A DNA stretch of 64,000 nt from an uncultured bacterium (GTDB taxonomy: Bacteria > Actinomycetota > Coriobacteriia > Coriobacteriales > Atopobiaceae). Positions 52,831 through 61,791 of the stretch are shown here, in pieces; the stretch's first letter is position 1, and every line of letters starts with the position of its first letter. The translations under genes were made by a program, and so were the position numbers. The notes beneath the pieces were generated by a model. It did not search any database, was not told the DNA's origin, and saw only the letters and a program-made list of their open reading frames with translations. Location of the stretch: positions 1-64,000 of the forward strand of contig CAJMNO010000007.1 in NCBI GenBank assembly GCA_905214865.1, written 5' to 3'.

Positions 52831-54258
52831 ATGGAATCGTATGGCGAGAAGCTGACTGAGGTACTGGCGGAGCCGGGCATCCCAAAAAGGCGAGAGGTCA
52901 TCAGCCTCATTCTGCACCTGGGTCTACCCGCAGTGCTCGCGGAGGTGAGCACGACCGTGATGCAGTACATCGATACTGCAATGGTCGGGAGCCTGGGCGC
53001 CAATGCTTCCGCCGCGATTGGTGTGGTGCAAACGACAACCTGGCTTCTGTTTGGTTGTTGCGAGTGCGCTGCCCTGGGCTTCTCCATCCAGGTCGCACAG
53101 TTCCTTGGCGCCGGAAGGGACCGTGCCGCGCGCAACGCGGCGTGTCAGGGACTGGTGGTGTGTGGCGCGTTCTCCCTCGTAATCGCATTCGTTGGAATGG
53201 CCCTCTCCAAGTCGGTGCCAAGGTGGCTTGGGGGTCCGGCGGGCGTGCTGGACGATGCGGCGGGGTACTTCTTCTTCATGAGCGCGTTCATGCCCGTGGT
53301 GATGTTGCAGCGGTATGGTGCCCTCATGCTTCAGTGTACCGGGGACATGGCTACCCCAAGCATCATCAACGTGGTGTCGTGCTTCCTGGACGTGGTTTTC
53401 AACTTCCTCCTCATCATGCCGGGGGCTGTCCATTCCCTTGGCGGGGTCTCGGTGTTTTTCCCTGGTGCGGGAATGGGTGTGCGCGGCGCGGCAGCCGGGA
53501 CGGGCGTTGCCACCGCCGCCGCGGCCTTCCCCATGCTCTGGTTCGTGTTTTGGCGAAGCGGAAGGCTCTCTCTTCGGAGGGGAGCCAGCTGGACGCTGGG
53601 GAGGCCCTGTCTGAGAAGTGCGCTTGTCCTGAGCGCACCCCTCTTCCTGGAACGCTTCGTGATGAACGGTGCCTACATAGCTCAGACCATCGTGGTCGCT
53701 CCGTTGGGGACCATTGCTGTCGCTGCCAACTCGATTGCGACTACCGCCGAAAGCGTCTGCTACATGCCGGGGTATGGCCTCTCCCAGGCAGCCACCACGC
53801 TGGTGGGACAGGCCTTTGGTTCGGGGAGGCGTGACATGGCGAAGGCCTTCGGCAACTATTCGGCCCTGCTTGGAGTCCTCCTCATGGGGGCAGCCGGCGG
53901 CCTGATGTGGTTGCTTGCCCCCCAGGTGATGACAATCCTCTCATCGGATTCGGCCGTTTCCGCCCTTGGGTGCAGCGTCCTCAGGATCGAGGCATTCGCG
54001 GAGCCACTCTATGGTGCCGCGATGGTCATCCCAGGCGGGCTGAGGGGGGCGGGTGACACCGTCGCCCCGAGCCTCATCAACCTTGGGTCAATGTGGGCGA
54101 TCAGGATTCCCCTGATGGTGCTTCTCGCCCCAAGGCTGGGGCTCGTGGGGATCTGGAGTGCAATGTGCATCGAGCTGAATGCGCGTGGGTGCCTCATGCT
54201 GGCTCGCCTATTTAGGGGAAAGTGGCTGAACAGGTCCTCCGTCACCGAGGCACACTAG
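52831..54258 (+). CDS. MATE-family efflux transporter
   Basis: A protein of 475 residues with twelve membrane segments in two halves. LGLPAVLAEVSTTVMQYIDTAM at the start and GYGLSQAATTLVGQAFGSG in the second half are typical of the family. MATE exporters expel cationic drugs or metabolites using a sodium or proton gradient. ATG 52831 has GGGGGA 7 nt upstream. It faces the HAD phosphatase gene, with 56 bp between the stops and no obvious terminator there. Confidence 0.9.
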   Translation: MESYGEKLTEVLAEPGIPKRREVISLILHLGLPAVLAEVSTTVMQYIDTAMVGSLGANASAAIGVVQTTTWLLFGCCECAALGFSIQVAQFLGAGRDRAARNAACQGLVVCGAFSLVIAFVGMALSKSVPRWLGGPAGVLDDAAGYFFFMSAFMPVVMLQRYGALMLQCTGDMATPSIINVVSCFLDVVFNFLLIMPGAVHSLGGVSVFFPGAGMGVRGAAAGTGVATAAAAFPMLWFVFWRSGRLSLRRGASWTLGRPCLRSALVLSAPLFLERFVMNGAYIAQTIVVAPLGTIAVAANSIATTAESVCYMPGYGLSQAATTLVGQAFGSGRRDMAKAFGNYSALLGVLLMGAAGGLMWLLAPQVMTILSSDSAVSALGCSVLRIEAFAEPLYGAAMVIPGGLRGAGDTVAPSLINLGSMWAIRIPLMVLLAPRLGLVGIWSAMCIELNARGCLMLARLFRGKWLNRSSVTEAH

Positions 54259-54314
54259 GGGATGGCGTTCGGGTCTCTGCCCATTCCAGGGACTCCTCTC
54301 TGAGATGGGCGCCC

Positions 54315-55175
54315 CTACAGTCCGAAAATGCTCTCGAGCGTGACGAGTACCCCAGATTCCTGGTTTGAGGGGCATATGGAGTTGGCGGCCTCCTTTGTCC
54401 TCGCGGAGGCGTTCTCCATCGCGTAGCCCCAGCCCACCTCCCTGAGCATCTCGACGTCATTCTCGCTGTCCCCGAATGCGATGCAATCGGATGCCGAGAG
54501 GCCCCAACGCCTGCAGAGGAGCCGCAGCGCGCTTGCCTTGGTACATCCGGGTATCATGAGGTCAATCGAGCCGTTTCCAGAGACAACAGGAACAAGCGCG
54601 CTCCCAAGGGCATCCGAGAGCTCCCCGGCTACCTCCCCCTCGCTCCCGTTTTCCACCGAGAGCGAGAACTTCAGGGGGGTATCGTCGACGTCGGCGAGGT
54701 CGTCAACCCACTCGATTCTTGTGAAGTACCTGGACATGGTCCTGAAGAACCTATCGCTGGCGGTACCGCGCTGAACGTGGCAGCACCTCCGCCCGCAGAG
54801 GGCGGCTTCTGCCCTTCCGTCGTCCTGGATCACCTGCCAAGCGCGTGCGAGTACCTCCGCCTCCATCGCAATGCACGAGAGTACCTCCCCGTCCACGACG
54901 GTAAGAGCTCCGTTTTCGGCAACGTATGCGAGCTCACGGTAGTCCTCGAAGAAGCTTCTAAGCTGGTAGTACTGATTTCCGCTCGCAATGACAAAGCGAC
55001 AGCCTGCCCCTTGCATCGCGATAAGCAGCCTTGCAAATCGAACCCTGTCGTAGTCGCCATGGTCATCGAGGAAGGTTCCGTCCATGTCGGTGGCAACCAG
55101 TCGGGGAAGATTCGCGTTTGGTGCAGAGTGGAACGGGTCTGACGAGCTGTTGGCTCTCTGGCCGAGCGGTTGCAT
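54315..55175 (-). CDS. HAD-superfamily phosphatase (Cof type), divergent from the sugar locus
   Basis: A protein of 286 residues: VATDMDGTFLDD (motif I) near 35, SGNQYYQL (motif II), a C2 cap, and GDSENDVEML (motif IV). It has about 20 extra residues at the N-terminus. ATG 55175 follows GGAG at 6 nt. It is transcribed away from the dehydrogenase gene of the sugar-amine locus with 183 bp between starts, so it could share regulation and act on a phosphorylated sugar from that pathway; this is only inferred from position. Confidence 0.88.
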   Translation of the reverse strand: MQPLGQRANSSSDPFHSAPNANLPRLVATDMDGTFLDDHGDYDRVRFARLLIAMQGAGCRFVIASGNQYYQLRSFFEDYRELAYVAENGALTVVDGEVLSCIAMEAEVLARAWQVIQDDGRAEAALCGRRCCHVQRGTASDRFFRTMSRYFTRIEWVDDLADVDDTPLKFSLSVENGSEGEVAGELSDALGSALVPVVSGNGSIDLMIPGCTKASALRLLCRRWGLSASDCIAFGDSENDVEMLREVGWGYAMENASARTKEAANSICPSNQESGVLVTLESIFGL

Positions 55176-55248
55176 CCTGGGCTCCTTCGGTGTTCTCTGG
55201 CGCGTTGGCATCCTTGGGCGTTCGCGTCAGCTCTTGGCGGATTTATTC

Positions 55249-55280
55249 TTGAAAGCAGTGACTAAATAAGTTAATACGAA
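55249..55280 (+). promoter_or_regulatory. Candidate promoter of the sugar-amine locus
   Basis: TTGAAA (55249-55254), 17 nt, TAATAC (55272-55277), in an AT-rich stretch. The 9-mer TAATACGAA at 55272 recurs at 59159 in the other control region of this locus. Confidence 0.5.
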
Positions 55281-55358
55281 ATATATACCATTGCGGTAGT
55301 GTGTACGCCAGGAAACGCGAGGCACCTGCTTCGCCATGCTAGCGTGAGAGGAGTTCTC

Positions 55359-56132
55359 ATGGAAGGAATCAAGGGCAAGGTGGCAATCGTGACTGGTGCC
55401 GCGAGTGGCATCGGCAAGGCCACCGCAAAGCGATTTGCGGACGAGGGCGCCCTCGTCGCGATGCTCGACCTCCGCAAGGAGGCAATCGAGGAGGCGGCAA
55501 GGGACCTCGGTCTTGAGGAGGGCACCTTCGTCGCCCTGCCTGTTGACGTGACGAAGGACGATCAGGTTCACTCGGCGGTCGATGCGGTTGTGGAGAGGTT
55601 CGGTCGCATCGACGTCCTCTGCAACATTGCAGGGATTGGCGGAAAGGTCGGCCCCGTCGAGGACCAGCCGGTGTCAGACGCACGGACGGTCATCGAGGTC
55701 AACCTCCTCGGGACCTACTGCATGATCAATCACGTCCTGCCGATAATGAAGTCCCAGAACGAGGGCGTGATCCTGAACACGGCTTCCGTTGACGGGACCG
55801 CCTGCTATGCGTACGAGGCCCCCTATGCGATGAGCAAGGCTGCCGTCATCCACCTCACCCAGTGCCTGGCAAACGAGAATGGCAACACGATCCGCGTCAA
55901 CTGTGTCTCTCCTGGTTGGGTAAAGACGCCGATGATGGACGAGACAGCAGACGGCTTTGGTGACATGGACTACCAAAACGAGGGCGACCTCGTGGATTAC
56001 GGACCCCTTGGCCGTGCGGAGGAGCCTTCCGAGATAGCTGGCATCTTCGCATTCCTTGCCTCCGATGACGCGAAGATACTCAACGGCGTTGACATCCATG
56101 CCGACGGGGGGAAGTACCTCGGGAAGCAATAG
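55359..56132 (+). CDS. Short-chain dehydrogenase/reductase
   Basis: A protein of 257 residues. NAD(P) motif TGAASGIG near 13, NIAG near 90, catalytic Ser in NTASVDG near 142 and Y-x3-K in YAMSK near 157 are all present, as is the C-terminal ADGGKYLG-type end. An Asp after the second strand (MLDLRK) favours NAD over NADP. GAGAGGAG precedes ATG 55359. As first gene of the sugar-amine locus it probably oxidises or reduces a sugar or polyol intermediate. Confidence 0.9.
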   Translation: MEGIKGKVAIVTGAASGIGKATAKRFADEGALVAMLDLRKEAIEEAARDLGLEEGTFVALPVDVTKDDQVHSAVDAVVERFGRIDVLCNIAGIGGKVGPVEDQPVSDARTVIEVNLLGTYCMINHVLPIMKSQNEGVILNTASVDGTACYAYEAPYAMSKAAVIHLTQCLANENGNTIRVNCVSPGWVKTPMMDETADGFGDMDYQNEGDLVDYGPLGRAEEPSEIAGIFAFLASDDAKILNGVDIHADGGKYLGKQ

Positions 56133-56232
56133 CACGTTCGCCTGAATGGTCCGGTCAGGGATTTACCCGGACTACGTGCTCGCGTTAATGACGGTCTGGT
56201 CGTGTGGGAGATGGCGAAAGGAAGGCATCGTA

Positions 56233-57228
56233 ATGATCAAGTATGACAAGCAGCACGAGCTCGACAGCGTAAACGGGGCGCTTGCGATTCGCCCAACGGT
56301 CGAGAAGGTCGTGGACGAGATCTGCGACAGGGGCTACGACCTCATCTGCTTCATGGGGATTGGCGGTACCTGGGCGTCGTCCCTTCAGGTTGAGTCCCAC
56401 ATCAAGGAGTTGAGCGACCTCCCGGTCCTGGTCGAGAACGCCGGTCAGTTCAACGCCATGGGGAACAAGCGCATCACCGACAAGAGCGTGGTCGTGTTCT
56501 CGTCCGTTTCTGGCAACACCGCCGAGATGGTCGTCGCTATGGAGACGCTCAAGGCAAGGGGCGTGACGACCATCGGGTTCGTCGATGTCGCAGACGCCCC
56601 TCTCGCCAAGGACGCGACGTATTGCATCACGTACCCCGAGAACGAGCAGCTCAAGTTCTTCATGGTCGCGGACCGCTTCATGAAGAATGCCGGGCAGTTC
56701 CCGCAGTACGACGAGTACTACGCGCAGCTCGATTCCCATCTTGCCGAGGCGCTGGTGAGTGTTGCCGAGGCGTCGGACGAGTTTGCATGCCACTTTGCGC
56801 AGGAGCACCACGACGACCAGATGCACTACTTCGTCGGGGCGGGGGAGCAGTACGGCTCCACGTACTCCTACGCCATGTGCTACTGGGAGGAGCAGCACTG
56901 GCTTCGCACGAAGTCCATCCATGCGGCAGAGTTCTTCCATGGCATGCTTGAGGTCGTTGACAGGGACACGAACGTCACTGTGTTCCTCGGCGAGGATGCG
57001 GAGCGTCCCCTGGCGGAGCGGGTTGCGCGGTTCCTGCCCAGGGTATGCGCCCGGTATACGCTCATCGACTCGAAGGACTATGAGTTGAAGGGGATTTCCC
57101 CGGAGTATCGCGGCTATCTCAGCCATCTTGTGACGCATCAGGTCACCAACCGCATCGACGTCCACATCGAGCGCATCAACTGCCACCCGATGGAGATTCG
57201 TCGCTACTATCGTCAGCTCAAGTATTAG
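56233..57228 (+). CDS. SIS-domain sugar isomerase/deglycase (FrlB-like)
   Basis: A protein of 331 residues with two SIS halves: CFMGIGGTWASSLQVE, then VVVFSSVSGNTAEMV for the sugar-phosphate loop, and a C-terminal half with KSIHAAEFFHGMLEVVD. Spacing and the His/Glu-rich second half resemble FrlB, which splits fructosamine 6-phosphates to glucose 6-phosphate and a free amine. With FrlC-, FrlD- and FrlA-like neighbours that role is a fair inference; the amine side is unknown. GGAAGG precedes ATG 56233. A hairpin lies between it and the next gene. Confidence 0.82.
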   Translation: MIKYDKQHELDSVNGALAIRPTVEKVVDEICDRGYDLICFMGIGGTWASSLQVESHIKELSDLPVLVENAGQFNAMGNKRITDKSVVVFSSVSGNTAEMVVAMETLKARGVTTIGFVDVADAPLAKDATYCITYPENEQLKFFMVADRFMKNAGQFPQYDEYYAQLDSHLAEALVSVAEASDEFACHFAQEHHDDQMHYFVGAGEQYGSTYSYAMCYWEEQHWLRTKSIHAAEFFHGMLEVVDRDTNVTVFLGEDAERPLAERVARFLPRVCARYTLIDSKDYELKGISPEYRGYLSHLVTHQVTNRIDVHIERINCHPMEIRRYYRQLKY

Positions 57229-57236
57229 GGAATGTG

Positions 57237-57276
57237 GCGGGGCCATCCCACACGGGGCGGCCCCGCGTCCTTCTTT
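57237..57276 (+). terminator. Intercistronic hairpin, partial terminator
   Basis: GCGGGGCC (57237-57244) with GGCCCCGC (57259-57266) followed by GTCCTTCTTT. As an SD-led gene follows on the same strand, it may act as an attenuator or protect the upstream message. Confidence 0.55.
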
Positions 57277-57313
57277 AAGAACGGTTCGATTCCTTTTGTC
57301 GGAGGTTGATCGC

Positions 57314-58171
57314 ATGTCGACGATTACCATGCACGATGTCTCCGTGATGGGGACGTCCTATGTGCACTATTCCTTCGAGTACTTCCTCGACTCAATGGCT
57401 CGGCTTGGGATTAGTAACATCGACCTCTGGGGTGCCGAGCCCTTCTACTGCAGGCTGGACTATGCAGATGACTACGCTGCGACCCAGCGCCTGAGGAAGA
57501 TACGCGCCGAGGCCGAGGCCCGGGGCCAGCGCATCACGATCTACACCCCAGAGACCCTTGGGTACCCGTTTAACTTCAGCGACCCAAACCCTGACATGAC
57601 CCTGCGAACCATCGAATACTTCAAGTGGGCATTCGACGATGCCCATACGTTGGGGTGCAACCGCGTCTTCATCAACTCGGGGTCTGGGTTGAGGAACGCG
57701 GACCGCGAGGAGTCGTTCAAGCGCTGCGTAGACACGTTCCGGGTTATTCTCGATCTCGCCGAGCAGGCGGACATCCTCGTCCCCCTCGAGCAGCTTCAAC
57801 CCTACGAGTCAAATCTTGTGGTGAGCTTGGAAGACGCTCGGCGCATGCTCGAAGAAGTTGGCTCCCCCAACCTCAGAGTTTGCGTCGACCTGACCGCAAT
57901 GGAGGTCCAGGGAGAGCGCCTGGAGCAGTACTTCGAGGCGTTTGGAGACAAGGTTGAGTGGATTCACTACTCCGACAGCCACCATGAGGTCGTTGGGAGT
58001 GGCGAATACGGCAAGGAGAAGCTCGCGGGGTATATTCGCACACTCGAGGAGCACGACTTCAAAAACGGCATCGACCTCGAGGTGAACGATTCCATCTACT
58101 GGGAAGATCCCCACTCCGCTCATGCCGAGACGTGCAGGTACCTACGCGAGGAGCTTGGATTGAAGGGGTAG
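57314..58171 (+). CDS. Sugar-phosphate isomerase/epimerase TIM barrel (FrlC-like)
   Basis: A protein of 285 residues of the xylose-isomerase-like family. Metal-binding residues expected at Glu (LVPLEQLQP), Asp (RVCVDLTAME), His (IHYSDSHHE) and Glu (IDLEVNDS) are all seen. FrlC is a 3-epimerase that feeds psicosamine into the fructoselysine pathway. The N-terminal SVMGTSYVHYSFEYFLDSMARLG portion fits a substrate-facing first strand. GGAGG lies 8 nt before ATG 57314. The gene ends before a strong bidirectional hairpin. Confidence 0.85.
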   Translation: MSTITMHDVSVMGTSYVHYSFEYFLDSMARLGISNIDLWGAEPFYCRLDYADDYAATQRLRKIRAEAEARGQRITIYTPETLGYPFNFSDPNPDMTLRTIEYFKWAFDDAHTLGCNRVFINSGSGLRNADREESFKRCVDTFRVILDLAEQADILVPLEQLQPYESNLVVSLEDARRMLEEVGSPNLRVCVDLTAMEVQGERLEQYFEAFGDKVEWIHYSDSHHEVVGSGEYGKEKLAGYIRTLEEHDFKNGIDLEVNDSIYWEDPHSAHAETCRYLREELGLKG

Positions 58172-58207
58172 CACGTCCCTCTTCGACTGCAGAGGGTTGA
58201 GGAATGT

Positions 58208-58245
58208 GGGCGGTGTGCGGTCGGTTTCCCGGTCGCACACCGCCC
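58208..58245. terminator. Bidirectional hairpin between epimerase and esterase genes
   Basis: GGGCGGTGTGCG (58208-58219) pairs perfectly with CGCACACCGCCC (58234-58245) between convergent stop codons at 58171 and 58252. There is no strong T run on either side. Confidence 0.6.
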
Positions 58246-58251
58246 CGATTG

Positions 58252-59028
58252 CTATTCCACCCCGCATAGCATGCGGATAGAACGCTCGATTGCCTCGTTC
58301 CAAAAGAGGAAGTCGTGCCTTCCCGGCCAGCTTGAGTAGCTGTTTTCAATCCCCAGGCTGGTGAGCTCCTCGGCAGTCGACCTGACGTGAGGGGCAAACG
58401 GATCGTCAGCACCAACCATCTGGATGATACGGGGAATGGCTCCAGACCCATTCCGCTTTACCGACTGCTTTGCCTTGGCGACAATCGAGTCTGCCTGGGA
58501 GGGTCCCTGGGATCCGAATACCACCGCTTGTTCGGCAGCCCCAAAGAAGAGTTCGGAGAAGTCGCTCGCGAGGATCGTGGGGTCAGTGACGGGGGAGAGC
58601 GCCGCTATCCCCCCGTAGGCCCCTGGGTTCTCGAGTCCGATGCTCAAAGCTCCATAGCCACCCATGCTCTCCCCTGCGATGAACGTGTGCTCTCGGTCGG
58701 AGGGCAGGTTAAACCAGGTGTGAATGATCGCGGGCAGCTCTTGCGAGACCCATTCCAGATAGCGAGGGCCAGACGGGGCGTTCTGATAGAAGCTGCGGTT
58801 TCCATCTGGCATGACGACAGCAAAATCGTAGATCTTGGCATAGGCCTCGATCATCGAGAAGCGTGTCCATTCGTCTGCGTTGGCACCGAGCCCATGGAGG
58901 AGGTATAGTACGCGGACCTCGTCATCTATTCTGGTCCAGAAATCCTCAGACTTATCGGGAATGATGATGTTCACATGCTGCGTAATCCGAAGTGATTCGG
59001 AGTAGAGGTCACCACTCAAAGTGCTCAT
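58252..59028 (-). CDS. Esterase-D family hydrolase within the sugar-amine locus
   Basis: A protein of 258 residues. VLYLLHGLGANADEW holds the oxyanion region, GESMGGYGA the nucleophile Ser near 120, and PGRHDFLFW the catalytic His near 240; an Asp in GADDPFAP completes the triad. Such enzymes remove acyl groups from small molecules. GGAGG precedes ATG 59028. It is the only minus-strand gene between 55.3 kb and the end, and its promoter region is shared with the APC permease, so it may deacylate a conjugate of the imported compound. Confidence 0.87.
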   Translation of the reverse strand: MSTLSGDLYSESLRITQHVNIIIPDKSEDFWTRIDDEVRVLYLLHGLGANADEWTRFSMIEAYAKIYDFAVVMPDGNRSFYQNAPSGPRYLEWVSQELPAIIHTWFNLPSDREHTFIAGESMGGYGALSIGLENPGAYGGIAALSPVTDPTILASDFSELFFGAAEQAVVFGSQGPSQADSIVAKAKQSVKRNGSGAIPRIIQMVGADDPFAPHVRSTAEELTSLGIENSYSSWPGRHDFLFWNEAIERSIRMLCGVE

Positions 59029-59158
59029 GAAACCCTCCTAACGGGTGGTTGGCGCATCTAGAAACGTTGGTGAGAGGGTCCCTTACTCACATGCGATGGA
59101 AATCGAATCGGATGTCCATCCGGTGTGCAGAGAGTTCTCACCGGTCCCCCTCAGATAC

Positions 59159-59248
59159 TAATACGAAGTCAAGATAGATAACTACAGGCTTGAATTTGTA
59201 CCACTTACCGATAAATAAACAAGTTGGAACGATAAATTGACCACTTGT
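59159..59248. promoter_or_regulatory. Divergent control region of esterase and APC permease
   Basis: TTGAAT (59190-59195), 16 nt, TAAATA (59212-59217) is a candidate plus-strand promoter. TAATACGAA (59159-59167) is shared with the promoter at 55272. ACAAGTTGG (59219-59227) and CCACTTGT (59241-59248) form an imperfect inverted repeat just downstream. The rest of the 307-bp gap shows nothing clear. Confidence 0.45.
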
Positions 59249-59335
59249 GCAATCCTACTCCCTAAGCAGTGCCAGGCGCGTTTCAAGGTGCACCTGGTTT
59301 CGTGCAACGCCAGTGAAGTAGCGAGAGGAGTGGGC

Positions 59336-60787
59336 ATGTCTGACAGTAAGGAAGTTGTCAAGGGCGGCGAAGGGATGGAACGCCATCTCGGCTTGAGTAC
59401 GGCCATCGCGCTCGGCGTCGGAACCACCATCGGGTCGGGTATCTTCACGTCGGTAGGTGCGGTTGCGGGTGCGGCGGGGACGCCGCTCCTGACCATCCTC
59501 GCCTTCCTCATCGGTGGCCTGATCATGATTCCGCAGAACCTCATCTATGCGGAATATTCAACAGCATACTCCGAGGACGGCGGGCAGTTCGTCTACTTCC
59601 GCGAGGCCGGATGGCCATTTATGGCCATGTTCTTCATCTGGTCTTGCTGGTGGGCTAGCGACCCGGTTGGCATCGCAATCATGGGCCTTACCGTCGCCAA
59701 CTACCTCGCCTTCTTTACCGGGTGGTCGTCGGTGACCGTCTCCGTCGTTGCCTGCCTCCTCATCATCTTCTTCACCTGGCTGCACATGTGCCACAAGCAC
59801 GCGGGAGCCAAGTGGCAGAACTTCATCACCGCCTTCAAGGTCGTTCCGTTCCTCCTCCTCGTTCTTGCCGGCCTCTTCTTCATTAACGGCGGTAACCTCG
59901 AGGCCGCACCCGTCTCCAGTTCTGCCGCGGCACATGGCGGGCTTCTCTCTGCCATGATTGCCGGTATTGCGGCAACTACGTGGTCGTACGACGGAATGCA
60001 GACCTGCGTCACCATGGGCGGCGAGGTCAAGAACCCCAAGAAGAACATGCCCATCGCACTCATCGGCACGGTCTTCGTCGTCACCCTTCTCTACGTCCTG
60101 CTCTCCGTCTCTGCCGTCGGCCTGGTTGACATCGACACCCTTGCCGCGTCTGACGCACCTGTCGCAGAGGCCTTCTCGCACATTCCCGGCATCGGCTCCC
60201 AGGCAGGTAACATTGCCGCGATTCTTGCGGTCATCGTCGTGACTGGTTCCCTCTCCTCGCTCATCATGTTCCAGGCTCGTGGCGAGATGAAGGCTGCTCA
60301 GGAGGGCTACTGGTGGCGCTCCTGGGGCAAGATTGACCCCAAGTACGATTCTCCCGTCATCTCCATGCTGTGGCAGTCTGGCTTCGCGCTCGTCCTCGTT
60401 TGGGCTACCAGCATCCAGGACCTCGTGGCAATCTTCACCTTCATCTGCCTCCTGCGTAACGCCCTTCTCTTCTGCGCCTGGTTCCCCCTGCAGAAGAAGA
60501 ACAACTACCACCCCACCTTCAAGGCTCCTGGTGGTCCCGTCATGGCAATCCTCGCCATCGTCCCCTCGCTGATTCTGATGGTTGGCGAGCTGAGCGGCAT
60601 CATCTCTGGTGAGGTGCCCCTGTTCAGCTTCAACCCGATCAGCGCAGGAATTCTGGTCGTCATCTCCGCCGTCCCGTTCTACCTGCACTGGAAGAGGGTC
60701 AACGCGGACATCATCGAGGCTGCCGAGGCAAGGCGCAACGCCGAGATCAAGGAAGAGGTAGCCGAGGAAGCTGCAGTGCAGCAGTAA
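59336..60787 (+). CDS. APC-superfamily permease (FrlA-like)
   Basis: A protein of 483 residues with twelve membrane segments. The first is LSTAIALGVGTTIGSGIFTSVG, carrying the GSGIF motif that binds the amino-acid carboxyl and amino groups. TTWSYDGMQT and GGEVKNPKKNMP are typical of the L-type/FrlA branch. The C-terminal tail is charged (Glu/Ala-rich). GAGAGGAG precedes ATG 59336. In E. coli FrlA imports fructoselysine or psicoselysine; by context this permease should bring in the glycated amine or amino acid handled by the neighbouring enzymes. Confidence 0.88.
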   Translation: MSDSKEVVKGGEGMERHLGLSTAIALGVGTTIGSGIFTSVGAVAGAAGTPLLTILAFLIGGLIMIPQNLIYAEYSTAYSEDGGQFVYFREAGWPFMAMFFIWSCWWASDPVGIAIMGLTVANYLAFFTGWSSVTVSVVACLLIIFFTWLHMCHKHAGAKWQNFITAFKVVPFLLLVLAGLFFINGGNLEAAPVSSSAAAHGGLLSAMIAGIAATTWSYDGMQTCVTMGGEVKNPKKNMPIALIGTVFVVTLLYVLLSVSAVGLVDIDTLAASDAPVAEAFSHIPGIGSQAGNIAAILAVIVVTGSLSSLIMFQARGEMKAAQEGYWWRSWGKIDPKYDSPVISMLWQSGFALVLVWATSIQDLVAIFTFICLLRNALLFCAWFPLQKKNNYHPTFKAPGGPVMAILAIVPSLILMVGELSGIISGEVPLFSFNPISAGILVVISAVPFYLHWKRVNADIIEAAEARRNAEIKEEVAEEAAVQQ

Positions 60788-60825
60788 GACCGGTTGCAAA
60801 AGCACATACGTGACTGAGCAATGAG

Positions 60826-60866
60826 TGCCACCCGGTCGTCTGACGATACGTCGGGCGTCGGGTGGC
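60826..60866 (+). promoter_or_regulatory. Intercistronic stem-loop
   Basis: GCCACCCG (60826-60833) with CGGGTGGC (60859-60866), perfect 8-bp stem around a 25-nt loop, ending 25 bp before the start codon of the NagB-like gene. No T run. Confidence 0.35.
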
Positions 60867-60891
60867 CTCCATATACGAGAGGGGTTTCGCC

Positions 60892-61788
60892 ATGCTGATG
60901 AACAGGCTTACGAGCGAGGAAATCTTCGAATGGTGCTCCATCCCCTGGCAGAGCCTTGAGGGATGCGAGGGCAAGAAGATTAAGCTCGCAGTTCACAAAG
61001 ATCGAGCGGAGATGATGGCGGAGATCGGAAACCTTATGGCAGATGAGGTGCGCGACCACAATGCCAAGGGGCTTCCGACAAAGTGGGTTCTCCCCGCCGG
61101 GCCGTGCGACGAGTACGACACCTTTGTGAGGAGGGTCAACGAGGAGGGGATTGACTGCAAAAACCTCTGGGTGTTTCACATGGACGAGTTCCTTGACTGG
61201 CAATGCCGCCCCTATCCCGTTGCGGACACCTATGAGAGCCTCGAGGGAACCATGCTGGCGTGCTTCTATAACAGGATTGACGAGGAGCTTCGTCCCCCCG
61301 AGGATCACAGGATCTGGCCTAGGATTACGAACCTCGACTATCCGGACGAGATGTGCGACAAACTTGGCGGGATCGACACCGTCTGGGCGGGAATCGGGGC
61401 AACTGGCCTCGTCGCCTTCGACGAGGAGCCGCGTGACTACTGGTATCGGCCGACGGTCGAGGAGTATGCAGACTCCAAGACGAGAATCGTCGACATCAAC
61501 TCCGACACCATGGTTGCCATGGCGGAGCGTTCGTTTGGAACGTGCCTCGACCGCATCCCCCCGAAGGGCCTCACGATTGGGTTCCACGTCATCTGCTCTG
61601 CAAAGCGCGCAGTCTACATGGTCGCGACGGGCGACTGGAAGAAGACCGTCTGCAGGATCATGCTCTTTAGCGAGCCAACGACTGAGTACCCGGTGACAAT
61701 TCTTCCAAAGTACGTCCCGGACGTTACCCTGTACACCGACGAGTACACGATTGACCACCCGATGTCCCATGACACGAGGGGGTGGTAG
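60892..61788 (+). CDS. NagB-like protein with altered catalytic motif
   Basis: A protein of 298 residues of the glucosamine-6-phosphate deaminase family. LPAGPCDEYDTFVRR and VFHMDEFLDW keep the general fold and the Asp of the MDE motif. The hallmark G-x-G-x-D-G-H-I-A-F is here GIGATGLVAFDEEP: the Asp is Thr and the ring-opening His is Leu, while the following Glu remains. A normal deaminase reaction is therefore doubtful. It may use an already open-chain sugar-amine or another substrate. GAGAGGGG lies 7 nt before ATG 60892; the kinase gene starts 3 bp after its stop. Confidence 0.85.
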   Translation: MLMNRLTSEEIFEWCSIPWQSLEGCEGKKIKLAVHKDRAEMMAEIGNLMADEVRDHNAKGLPTKWVLPAGPCDEYDTFVRRVNEEGIDCKNLWVFHMDEFLDWQCRPYPVADTYESLEGTMLACFYNRIDEELRPPEDHRIWPRITNLDYPDEMCDKLGGIDTVWAGIGATGLVAFDEEPRDYWYRPTVEEYADSKTRIVDINSDTMVAMAERSFGTCLDRIPPKGLTIGFHVICSAKRAVYMVATGDWKKTVCRIMLFSEPTTEYPVTILPKYVPDVTLYTDEYTIDHPMSHDTRGW

Positions 61789-61791
61789 GCG

